From the NCBI GenBank assembly GCA_905221605.1, contig CAJNDS010000913.1, positions 262,158 to 294,657 on the forward strand: 32,500 nucleotides of DNA, written 5' to 3'. Both the position numbers and the translations under genes were made by a program. The notes under the pieces are model-generated. The model was not told the origin of the DNA and searched no databases. It was given only the letters and a program-made list of their open reading frames with translations. Source of the DNA: Symbiodinium natans (Eukaryota > Sar > Dinophyceae > Suessiales > Symbiodiniaceae). This document shows positions 9,140 to 16,651 of this stretch, one piece after another. How positions within the stretch are numbered: the stretch's first letter is position 1; each line of letters starts with the position of its first letter.

Positions 9140-9303
9140 CACCCAGCGCGGTAGCTCTGCTCAATGGACCAATGGACACTCGAAAGACTCTTGGAGCTTC
9201 ATCCTCACATCGTTGCTATTTTGGCAGCCAGCTGACAGCCCAAACCCGCCTCAGACGCCAAGAAATACCGAACCCTTCTCAAGCCACGCGCTGTATGAGA
9301 TGA

Positions 9304-9555
9304 AAGTGCGGATATGGACAAAAGTCGAAGTTGGAGTTGGGCACAGCTGTCTTTGCTCTAGGCAATCCTCAAATGGACTCATTCCGTGGAGGCGAGGCTG
9401 CCGTCGAGAATGTGATCTTGCCCCAGGCCGCCACGGGACAGCTTCATGCCAGTATTGATTTTGCTTGTGCGCATGGGTTTACCGGTAACCTTTCACAGGA
9501 CGGAGAAACCTTCAACATTGCCATCGCATCTGACAGTTGCACGGCTCCCAATTAA
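9304..9555 (+). CDS. Possible C-terminal exon of an unknown protein
   Basis: The plus frame is open from after a TGA at 9301-9303 to a TAA at 9553-9555. It reads LELGTAVFALGNPQ, GGEAAVENVILPQ and GQLHASIDFACAHGF and ends SDSCTAPN. Residue composition is balanced, unlike the repeat-driven frames around it, with regular use of GCC, GTC, AAC and ATC codons. There is no convincing ATG, so it would have to be spliced to upstream exons that could not be identified. It is not recognised as any family and is the only plus-strand coding candidate offered. Confidence 0.3.
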   Translation, partial: KCGYGQKSKLELGTAVFALGNPQMDSFRGGEAAVENVILPQAATGQLHASIDFACAHGFTGNLSQDGETFNIAIASDSCTAPN

Positions 9556-10330
9556 CAGCTGGAGATGAATATCTCCCAGACTGAACTCGGATACTTGGCC
9601 CCGTCAAAGTGCGCCGCTTGACACATCGGGACACATGATATGGGGGCCCTACCTTGCATCATGCGTTGCAGGTGCGAAGTTCAGAGGTGTTCAAGGGTGG
9701 TGTTCTCTTTCGCGACCGAAACTGAACGGCACTCGCAAATCCAAAACGGCGCTCTGTCACCTGTCTCACCAGAATCCTACACCTGACCGGCCAAGAAAGA
9801 TCCAGTTATAGTACTCGCCGACATGAAGTTCAGAGAAGGTCCTGAGTTAAATGCTTGATCGAACGACTCAAGCCACAATCTCCCAAATTGCAAGCAACCA
9901 TTCCGTATGCACCCAGATGTCCCTAGTGACCCTAGTGACCAAAGACTACGTATGGACATTGCATGGGCGCTTCGGTCCTTGGTCTCGCATCATTGCGTTC
10001 AGTTGGTGCATCCTCTTCCTAAACTCCTGGCTGTCGGAATTCATGTCAGCCACGATGGCGCAAAACCGCCATGAAACGAGTGACTTTGCCTGCGCCCCGA
10101 TCTGAGGACACTCCTACGAGACAAGTCAGCACAAGTCAATCCAGTTTTCACGCTTTTGCCTGCGCTCCCGCGAATACGAAACGATGGCTCAACATCAGTA
10201 AACTCGTCCTTTGGGGCAGGCGGCTGGTAGAGATTCCTGTCAACTACACATGCGATCATCAACTGAAAACACCAAAGCTGCGTTGGCCTGTCTGCCGACG
10301 GCTCTGCGCTAGCACAATAAAGGCTTTGCA
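9556..10330. other. Stretch without identifiable gene
   Basis: Only short overlapping frames occur here and none has a motif. The word TTTGCCTGCGC recurs at 10084 and 10157 with similar surroundings, a small dispersed duplication. Confidence 0.5.
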
Positions 10331-10549
10331 TTACATGGCTCGGTTGTTGAACGCACATCGCACACGTGACACTTCTGGATCCGGTACATGTGCTTGGATA
10401 GAGCTTGTGTCTACCTCAATCTGATTCTTTGTCGCCTTGTTCATCGAAGAGCTGCCTGAGCTCGGTTGCAGCCCCATCTTTTCTGCCTTTCTAATCAAAC
10501 GATCCCGCTCCTCCGCCCTGCCCTCCGCCTTCCAAGATTGAACCACCTG
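10331..10549 (-). CDS. C-terminal segment of unknown gene C, shifted frame
   Basis: This frame continues the preceding segment after a frame change near 10545. It reads DQVVQSWKAEGRAEERDRL then IRKAEKMGLQ, a charged helix more protein-like than the other frame's Arg/Gly-rich ending over the same bases. The stop is at 10331-10333. The last 40 residues show no pattern. The frame change could be an indel or an unrecognised intron. Confidence 0.4.
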   Translation of the reverse strand, partial: QVVQSWKAEGRAEERDRLIRKAEKMGLQPSSGSSSMNKATKNQIEVDTSSIQAHVPDPEVSRVRCAFNNRAM

Positions 10550-11202
10550 GTCCAGTGTACGATGATCACATTGAAGGAAGAAGTCTGGACATCCTGCTGA
10601 GCCATGCGGAAGGCCTGGTCTGGGCCATTCAAAACGATCACAAGCACGACTTGAAATCGTGTCCTCCAGTGGTTGAACAGGGCCAATCTTGCTTTGAGCT
10701 GCTGAAGCTTAGCCTTGAGTTGTCCAGCAGGTCGGGACACTTCGGCCACGATCAAGCGGGGCTCGGTATGAGACCCCCACGCCTGTGTGTGAGCATCAGT
10801 CCAGCCTCCTGGTCCAAGCATGAAGACTTCCCAATCATCTGCGCTTGGATACGGCACGACAGGCGCGGCAGATGCCTCTGTTGCAGGTACAACAAAGACT
10901 GCATCCAATGCCGTGTTCGAAACCCCAAAACGGGATGGAATCACCCCGAATGCTTCCAAGCAGGTGTCGGGAGCCTCAAACTCGAAACCGCGGATTTTTT
11001 GGAGGTTGAAGGCTTGGGCAAAAACTTTGCGGCACGCTTCTTCGTAGTCCTTCTCCAATTGCTGCTTTGCTTGTTTTTGCCCACGCAACGAGCTGTAACA
11101 AACGGGCGTGACATTGCCGCCGCCGTCTGCTCTGGCTCGGTGCTTCCGGTGGAGCTGAACACAAAGCCACTTGGATAGCGAATGCCAACCCAAACGCGAC
11201 AC
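10495..11202 (-). CDS. Unknown gene C, main exon
   Basis: A 235-codon frame on the minus strand; its first codon is GTG, so the true start is probably in an upstream exon. It contains LEKDYEEACRKVFAQAFNL, EAFGVIPSRFG, LDAVFVVPATEAS, DDWEVFMLGPGGW and LIVAEVSRPAGQLKAKLQQL followed by RLALF. The D...(V)xE-plus-QLxxKLxQL arrangement vaguely resembles PD-(D/E)XK nuclease-fold proteins, but that is weak. Another frame just upstream (about 11221-11140) encodes a signal-peptide-like hydrophobic run (WLCVAFGLAFAIQVALCSA) that could belong to the same gene after splicing. A 15-base direct repeat (ACACAAAGCCACTTG) at 11160 and 11201 sits at that junction. No family was identified. Confidence 0.5.
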   Translation of the reverse strand: MSRLGWHSLSKWLCVQLHRKHRARADGGGNVTPVCYSSLRGQKQAKQQLEKDYEEACRKVFAQAFNLQKIRGFEFEAPDTCLEAFGVIPSRFGVSNTALDAVFVVPATEASAAPVVPYPSADDWEVFMLGPGGWTDAHTQAWGSHTEPRLIVAEVSRPAGQLKAKLQQLKARLALFNHWRTRFQVVLVIVLNGPDQAFRMAQQDVQTSSFNVIIVHWTRWFNLGRRRAGRRSGIV

Positions 11203-11269
11203 AAAGCCACTTGCCAGACCCCATTATACCCCATTGCTGCAAGGCAGAGGGGCACTTGGGAAGCCTCAC

Positions 11270-11582
11270 GAGGCGGGAAAACAGCTTGAGTCAGATGCAG
11301 GTGTGTGCCACGAACCCAACTTCAGTTTTCGCCGAGAGGTCCCCACAGCTTCTGCTAGGTGTTGTAGAAGCTCTAGGTGGTTGAAAGCGCAGGCCTACCA
11401 GTGAACAACTAACTCCAAACATGAGTCCTCGTCACCGCCGGATCTTGGTTGTACATGTTGTGGAGGACGTAACTCCACGAATCCTGACCTACCTACGGTG
11501 GGGGGTGGGGGGGTAGCATTGCTGACTGGAAGATAGCCACCTTGCTTAACCCTAAACGCTGAAACAAATTCTATAAGAACCC
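11270..11582. other. Stretch without identifiable gene
   Basis: Nothing is recognised beyond a G-rich run near 11500 (GGGGGGTGGGGGGG-like) just upstream of the hairpin element. Confidence 0.5.
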
Positions 11583-11760
11583 CCTTGCCAGTTTGGCTAA
11601 TAATACCACCTTAGAGAAAATAGATGGGGTAATTGGTTATTCCTATACTTGTAGTGATAATGGGGAAGTAGTAGTGATGTATTGGGTGGAGTGTAGGGGG
11701 GACCCTAGGAATAATCATCTAATGGGTTGACGGTGGCATTATTACCCAAACTGGGCAAGG
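11583..11760. mobile_element. Hairpin mini-element (MITE-like), 178 bp
   Basis: The left end (11583-11610) reads CCTTGCCAGTTTGGCTAATA and on to CCACC. The right end (11732-11760) is its inverted complement with about three differences (TGCCC for TGCC, one C/G and one A/G). A further inner inverted pair, TTATTCCTA at 11637-11645 and TAGGAATAA at 11706-11714, shows that much of the element folds back on itself. It is AT-richer than its surroundings and encodes nothing. No clear target-site duplication was found. Confidence 0.75.
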
Positions 11761-12345
11761 TATACTCTAACTCAATATTCCCGCATCAGTTCTGGGAAAC
11801 AAATTAACCTAGACCCCTAAACCCGAAGCTACGCCGAGGGGCCTCAAAGATGTGGAGTTGGGGGTGTCGACATGTGCCAGCGGGCCCGTCAGAGATATCG
11901 TGAGGCCCACGCGAAGTTCGTATGGAAGGCGGCAGTACCTTTCGGATCGGCAGGAGGCCTAGCCTTAATTCGCGGCAGGGGCATCACGGTTAGGAACTTT
12001 ATGGAGTGGTGCGCTTTAGGGTTTAGTGTTTAGGCTTCATGGAACATAATCAAGTCAACCAATGTTATCAAGTTCCACGAGCTGTAGCAAATGGAAAAGG
12101 AGTATTAGGCTTCGGCTTTGTGGAGAATCTGTCCACATGGAGGATCAGAAGTACATATCCTGTTTGATATTATTGGCATGAGGGTTCTCATTTGTTCCGC
12201 TGATCTGCGCTTGTAAACCTACTGCTACTGAGAATACCGTGTAGTCACTTCCCCATTTATTCAACAGCCCCTTGTTATAAAAACACTTTGCCTAAATCAT
12301 CCCTGCCCTCTAAAACCTAACTCGCATCAGGGTGGGTCCAAAGCA
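11761..12345. other. Stretch without identifiable gene
   Basis: No coding frame is supported. A short TTTAGGG/TTTAG run lies at 12014-12034. Confidence 0.5.
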
Positions 12346-12350
12346 CGATG

Positions 12351-12540
12351 AGCAGGAGTACGAGTAGGAGCAACAGCAAGAGCAAAAGTAAGAGCAGTAA
12401 GAGCAAGAGCAAAAGCAAGAGCAAAACCAGGAGGCGGAGCAAGAGCAGGAGCAACGGCAAGAGCGGGAGCAAGAGCAAAACCAAGAGAAAAAGCAGCAAG
12501 CAAGAGCAAGAGCAGGAGCAACGGCAAGAGCAGAAGTAAG
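12351..12540 (+). repeat. AGC/AAG-rich compound microsatellite
   Basis: About 190 bases are built from AGC, AAG, AAA and AGG triplets, mainly AGCAAG hexamers. One plus frame reads as a Ser/Lys/Arg-rich string starting MSRSTSRSNSKSKSK, and the minus frames read as Leu- or Ala-rich strings. There is no flanking exon or non-repetitive coding sequence, so a translated product is unlikely. Confidence 0.85.
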
Positions 12541-13331
12541 ATCCCAAGAGCGACAGCAGAGATTCAAAATTCAACCTCCCCAAAAAACAAAAGCACTTTC
12601 CGAGTTTTTGCTGAGGGGGCCTGCTTCATGTGAGGGGGAAATGACTAGCACCACTTGCATCACTGCCACCATTACGTTCGTCGTTAACAGATGGGGCACT
12701 GTGGCAACGTGGAGGTGGAGCTGCTGGTGTAGTTTGTCACAAAGCAAGTAGGAGCGGACGGGCCAAGAACGCTGTCCACGGGGCCACATGCCTTTCGGGT
12801 TTACGGCTTAGGCCCTAAACCCCAAGAACCCCTTAGGGTTTAGGGTCTAGGGTTTACGATTTTGGTATTAGCGGTTTGTTAGAGGGCTTTCGCGGTTGAG
12901 GCTATGTGGTGCAAAGTGTACATTGCTCGACGCTGACAGTTCGAATATTGCAGGCTGAAGACTGCTTAAAGGGTAAGGGAGGTATGGCGATGAAGGAGAC
13001 ATGAACACGGCATAACCATCGCAACTGGGCTTCAGCAACCTGAGAAAACTAACTTGCTGGCTCCGGTGATCCTGGGAATGAAGATCCCCGCAGTAGGGTG
13101 TAGGGTTTCATCCGTTCTGAGCGCTTCGTGAACTGTCCGATCGGGTTGTGTGACGATCGTCTTCTCATCTGTTTGAACATGGCCTGTGTTTTTCTGGCGA
13201 GAGAGTCTCTACACTTTATGAAACATAGCTTGCTCACATGCCCTGGCCGCAAACCCAACTGCGACTTTCCGTGTCTTCCCAGACCCTTTGCCTCCGAATC
13301 CCCATCTGTTGGAAGAGATCCAAACAAGACA
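12541..13331. other. Stretch without identifiable gene
   Basis: Only short frames without motifs are present. It contains the back-to-back telomere-like tract annotated at 12812. Confidence 0.5.
12812..12857. repeat. Back-to-back telomere-like units (CCCTAAA then TTTAGGG)
   Basis: CCCTAAACCCCAAG is followed within a few bases by CTTAGGGTTTAGGG, then TCTAGGGTTT. The two orientations abut, forming a near palindrome with the G-rich strands pointing outward. Confidence 0.8.
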
Positions 13332-13364
13332 CCTAAACCCCAAACCCTAAACCCTAAACCCTAG
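13332..13364 (-). repeat. Interstitial telomere-like tract (CCCTAAA)4
   Basis: About four tandem CCCTAAA units, the first slightly degenerate. It faces the TTTAGGG tract 137 bases downstream. Confidence 0.9.
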
Positions 13365-13500
13365 TCCTCGTTACTATACTCAGGAAGTAATTCAGGTTGT
13401 TTCCAGCGAAGTGTGACACCACAAGTTCATGGAGAAAGCCAAACAAGATGAATGCTCGCCGTCGAGCTTGCTCTGTTAGGCTCAAACAGTTTTGGTAAGG

Positions 13501-13547
13501 TTTAGGGTTTAGGGTTTAGGGCTTAGGGCTTAGGGTTTAGGGTTTAG
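13501..13547 (+). repeat. Interstitial telomere-like tract (TTTAGGG)6-7
   Basis: About seven heptamers, with two GCTTAGG variants in the middle flanked by perfect TTTAGGG units. It is the longest telomere-type tract in the window. Confidence 0.95.
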
Positions 13548-13746
13548 AGCCATAGGACAAGCATACGAAACGGACACAATGAAAACGAGGGCATGCGATG
13601 CTTCCCCATACCTACAAAGGAAATGGGATATCTGCTCCACCTACTCTACCTTGTGTAACCACTTATGCCGTGGGAGATCTGCAAACATGGCGCTTAATTC
13701 AGCACTGTGCCTTCTGATTCGACCTGAAGATGGTAAAGAAAGAATA

Positions 13747-13856
13747 CTAGGTCCTGAGTAGACCCATTATAATAAGGGTGCCCTTTTTGATACTATTCGG
13801 TTCTTATTAAGGGACCCTAAAATAAAAGGGCAAAAGGGTACTACTCAGGAACCTAG
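13747..13856. mobile_element. MITE-like hairpin element, 110 bp, with 4-bp target duplication
   Basis: The left end reads CTAGGTCCTGAGTAGACCC. The right end, read on the minus strand, reads CTAGGTTCCTGAGTAGTACC, so the termini are inverted repeats differing by two single-base gaps. AATA flanks both sides (13743-13746 and 13857-13860) as a likely target-site duplication. No coding capacity. Its right terminus matches the sequence starting at 23803, so this is a dispersed family. Confidence 0.8.
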
Positions 13857-14017
13857 AATAACATCATGAACCATTACAGGAATGCGGCACTGCTGACTGC
13901 CGTCTACCACCATGACCGTTCTGCTCTGACCGTGCTGAAGTCAGTGGTTGGTGGCTGTCTGTACATGCTAGTAACAGTTGCCCACATGGTCTGAGAAACA
14001 TATGGGGGTTGTTCTAA

Positions 14018-14091
14018 ATTATGGTCCCTTTTTGGGTACCCTATATAATAAGGACTATACTACTACTATAGGGCCCAAAAAGGGACCATAA
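14018..14091. mobile_element. Short hairpin MITE, 74 bp, with 4-bp target duplication
   Basis: Arms of about 25 bases at 14019-14045 and 14067-14091 are inverted complements (TTATGGTCCCTTTTTGGG plus CCCTATA) apart from a two-base TA insertion in the left arm. CTAA occurs immediately outside both ends (14014-14017 and 14092-14095). The loop is only about 21 bases. Confidence 0.8.
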
Positions 14092-14587
14092 CTAAGCAAG
14101 CACAGTCACAAGCGAATCGTGGACTGCAAGCATCCCTTTGGAAAACCCACCGTCTGCAGCCCTCCAACCCAGTTTCAAAGTTTAGGGTTTAGGGTTGACG
14201 ATCGCTGGGACCGTCAGGTTGTGGCCTCAAACCCAAACCTGTATCACTGGCCGTAGGCGATCGGAACTCAACGCTGAATGCCATGGCTGGATGCGAAGCG
14301 CTTTCAATCTCTTTTTCAAGCAAGAGCAATGATGTGATGCTACTTTGCTGTGATGCTGTATGACGTGACCCCTGCTGTGCCTCGACCCCTGTTTGGGCCT
14401 CCACACGGCATCCTCGGATCGACACCTGCAGCGATTCCACACTCCTCCTTGGTTACTTCTCTTCGAGACGTAACCACTTCCACCAATTTCAAACGAGGTG
14501 GGTGCCGTGGGACGTTCTTAGTCCTAGTGCTAGCAGCCGGCTCCACAAGCTGCCACCATGCAAAACTTCGTTTCTGAACAGCTTCAC
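14092..14587. other. 3' flank of the retrotransposon, no LTR recognised
   Basis: This is where a 3' LTR would be expected. It carries a short TTTAGGG pair at 14181-14196 and no stretch visibly matching 22944-23340. No polypurine tract stands out on the minus strand. Confidence 0.5.
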
Positions 14588-15535
14588 TTAAGCATCACGC
14601 CAGTGGCCAATCCACTGTGAGGCTTGCTGTCGAGTGGCAACATTTGTCCAGAGTAGGTGAGTGCGACCCTGGACGTTTCGATTCCTCCAAATCCAGAGGA
14701 TGTACTTCAGTTGCCTCACAGTAGGCAAGTCTCGCTGCAAATCTGGCACCTCCTGAAGCCGTTCGGCCAGCCTCTCAGTGAGATTCTGTTTCAAGCCTGA
14801 GGTTTGCAAGCCTTCGGCCCTCAGAGCTTCTCGAAGATCCTCACATCTCATCAGTGCTAGAACATCGCAGCTCACTCGCCAACGCTCACCATGATTCGAA
14901 GCATTGTCAGACCAAGTATCCGTTGACTGGACACTCAATCCTCCTGGAGATACCAACATAGCAGCTGAGGCTCGACGTGGTAGATCAGGTGTTCGGGGTC
15001 TCTGGGCTGAAGCTGTAGGGGCCACGACTCCGGTGGCAACTTCAGCTGCTCGTGTTCCATCATGAGTCGTCGATCCACGAGATTGCCTCTCCTCTGTAGA
15101 TGAGCTCGACTCCATCTCAGTGGCCAGACCTCGTGTTTCTTGTGCCAAATACGCCCTGTCAACCTCCTCCTTTAAGCGCTCCAGTCGACGGAGTCGTCGT
15201 TCCGCTCGCGCGGTTCTCAAGCAGCTTCTGATGATCCATTTCATGAACTCCCAGCCAGCAATCGCAGTTACACATAGCATTGCACAAAGTACAGAGAGTT
15301 CCATAACCCCTACGGAAGGTAAAGGGTCCTTGAACCTCAAATCTTCATCCAATTCAGCACCAGTCGCCCCCGGAACCGAAGCTATCATGGTGGTAATGCA
15401 AGCCACAATCATCATCTTCAGTACGCAAGCTTGTATGGCACTGGAAGGAAGGTCGACGAAGCCCCAAATCTGAAGCAACTCCCACAATCGGCATTTTTGT
15501 TCCCAAGTCAGCCCATTGCCATTGTCCTTGAACAT
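14588..15535 (-). CDS. Copia polyprotein C-terminal extension: two membrane segments and a SAP-like motif
   Basis: The reading frame takes over from RNase H near 15495 (CRLWELLQIWGF follows ADLGTKM of the other frame), so the first dozen residues are out of frame. Residues about 36-53 (ACVLKMMIVACITTMIASV) and 78-96 (MELSVLCAMLCVTAIAGW) are hydrophobic with a short acidic loop between, like a helical hairpin. A basic, heptad-like stretch follows (RRLRRLERLKEEVDRAYL). Residues about 226-262 fit the SAP DNA-binding consensus (DLREALRAEGLQTSGLKQNL then ERL). The tail has LPTVRQLKYILWIWRNR and ends HWRDA. The role is unknown; membrane targeting plus nucleic-acid binding is inference. Confidence 0.7.
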   Translation of the reverse strand: MFKDNGNGLTWEQKCRLWELLQIWGFVDLPSSAIQACVLKMMIVACITTMIASVPGATGAELDEDLRFKDPLPSVGVMELSVLCAMLCVTAIAGWEFMKWIIRSCLRTARAERRLRRLERLKEEVDRAYLAQETRGLATEMESSSSTEERQSRGSTTHDGTRAAEVATGVVAPTASAQRPRTPDLPRRASAAMLVSPGGLSVQSTDTWSDNASNHGERWRVSCDVLALMRCEDLREALRAEGLQTSGLKQNLTERLAERLQEVPDLQRDLPTVRQLKYILWIWRNRNVQGRTHLLWTNVATRQQASQWIGHWRDA

Positions 15536-16649
15536 GCTCCACCACCAACTCGGAACGCTCCACCCTTTCCCTTATGTAAGAGGATCGCACCCGAAGGTGC
15601 CGGGTCCTCCAGGAACCCGGTCCACCTTGGAGCATGGCTGTTGCAGCCGAATTGTCACAGCGAAGCACCCGGGGTACGCAACCAGAGACTAACTCATCAA
15701 GAAGTGCCCCCACACATTCCAATAGCAGCGCTGTTTCTGTAGCTTCTAGCAACTCTGACTCCATCACGGAAAGAGTCACAAATGCCTGCTTTGAAGCCCT
15801 CCAGGCAATCGCGGAGTTGTTCACGGTGACGACCGCCGAGCCAAAGGACCTTCCGCTCGAAGGCGAGAAGCTAGCATCGCTGTAACCAATCAAGGTGACC
15901 AAATCTGGACCTAAAACCGGCTGGTTGGCTTCTGCTGCTGCTGTGTTGCTGTTGGTTGTCCTGCCCAACACCAACTTCATGTCTCGCGTCTTCGAGAGGT
16001 ATCCCAAAACCTTCATCGCGATCCTGGACACACGAACCGGCTGCCTCGCAACCCATTGAGACATATGCCCAACAACAAATTGAAGATCTGGTCGCGTCCT
16101 CAAACACAGCCATAACAATTCTCCAACACAGCGTTGTCCAAATCTCAACTCTTCCTGCGAGAAGTTCTCGGGCTCCTCGGAAAGGTGATCGACGATCCAC
16201 TCTCGGGGACATGGCAACGCGGTTGGGGTAACATCCTGCATCTCATGCGATCTCAAGAGGTCCAGAATATATCCCAGCTGGGAGATCACAAACTCACCCG
16301 AGCTGCCTTGACGTATCTCACATCCCAGATATCTGGCGCCACCTTCCTCATGAGCCCATTCCAGCGGTGAGCACGGCCAATCGCTCTCAACCCAAGCATG
16401 GATTGCCCTGATTGCTTCCTGCCGTCCAAGATAGAACAAGTCGTCCACATACAGGATGATCATTGCAATCAGGATTCTCTCGATTCCGGTACTACTCCAA
16501 TAAGCCATCCAGAGCTCTGGGTCGGCCTTCGAAGGTCTCAAGGAAATGCTTCCATCACGAAAAGGAATCTTCGCACCTGCCAAGCGCTTCGTGCCGCCCA
16601 GATCGAAGGCGACTCCCTGAGCCCATACAAAGGCCTGCACACCAACCAT
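15354..16649 (-). CDS. Copia reverse transcriptase (C-terminal half) and RNase H
   Basis: The true frame begins near 16590; the first 18 residues of this frame are out-of-frame reading. Residues 67-70 are the YVDD catalytic box of reverse transcriptase (IILYVDDLF). RNase H follows, with YSDAS (D258), SVMESELLEA (E297), RCDNSAA (D332), SWRTRHLRVR and WADLGTKM (D381), matching the D-E-D-D set and the RTKHI-type motif of copia elements. The frame is lost near 15495. The enzyme would copy the RNA genome into DNA and degrade the RNA strand in the cytoplasmic particle. The catalytic residues appear intact. Confidence 0.85.
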   Translation of the reverse strand: MVGVQAFVWAQGVAFDLGGTKRLAGAKIPFRDGSISLRPSKADPELWMAYWSSTGIERILIAMIILYVDDLFYLGRQEAIRAIHAWVESDWPCSPLEWAHEEGGARYLGCEIRQGSSGEFVISQLGYILDLLRSHEMQDVTPTALPCPREWIVDHLSEEPENFSQEELRFGQRCVGELLWLCLRTRPDLQFVVGHMSQWVARQPVRVSRIAMKVLGYLSKTRDMKLVLGRTTNSNTAAAEANQPVLGPDLVTLIGYSDASFSPSSGRSFGSAVVTVNNSAIAWRASKQAFVTLSVMESELLEATETALLLECVGALLDELVSGCVPRVLRCDNSAATAMLQGGPGSWRTRHLRVRSSYIRERVERSELVVEHVQGQWQWADLGTKMPIVGVASDLGLRRPSFQCHTSLRTEDDDCGLHYHHDSFGSGGDWC

Positions 16650-16651
16650 AC

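Noticed and set aside
12310-12583. Leu/Cys-rich minus frames and the Ser/Lys-rich plus frame
   Set aside because: They are six-frame readings of one AGCAAG-type microsatellite; an RS-domain protein would need flanking unique coding sequence, which is absent.
13332-13547. Possible telomere fusion point
   Set aside because: The repeats face outward (C-rich then G-rich), whereas a fusion would give G-rich then C-rich.
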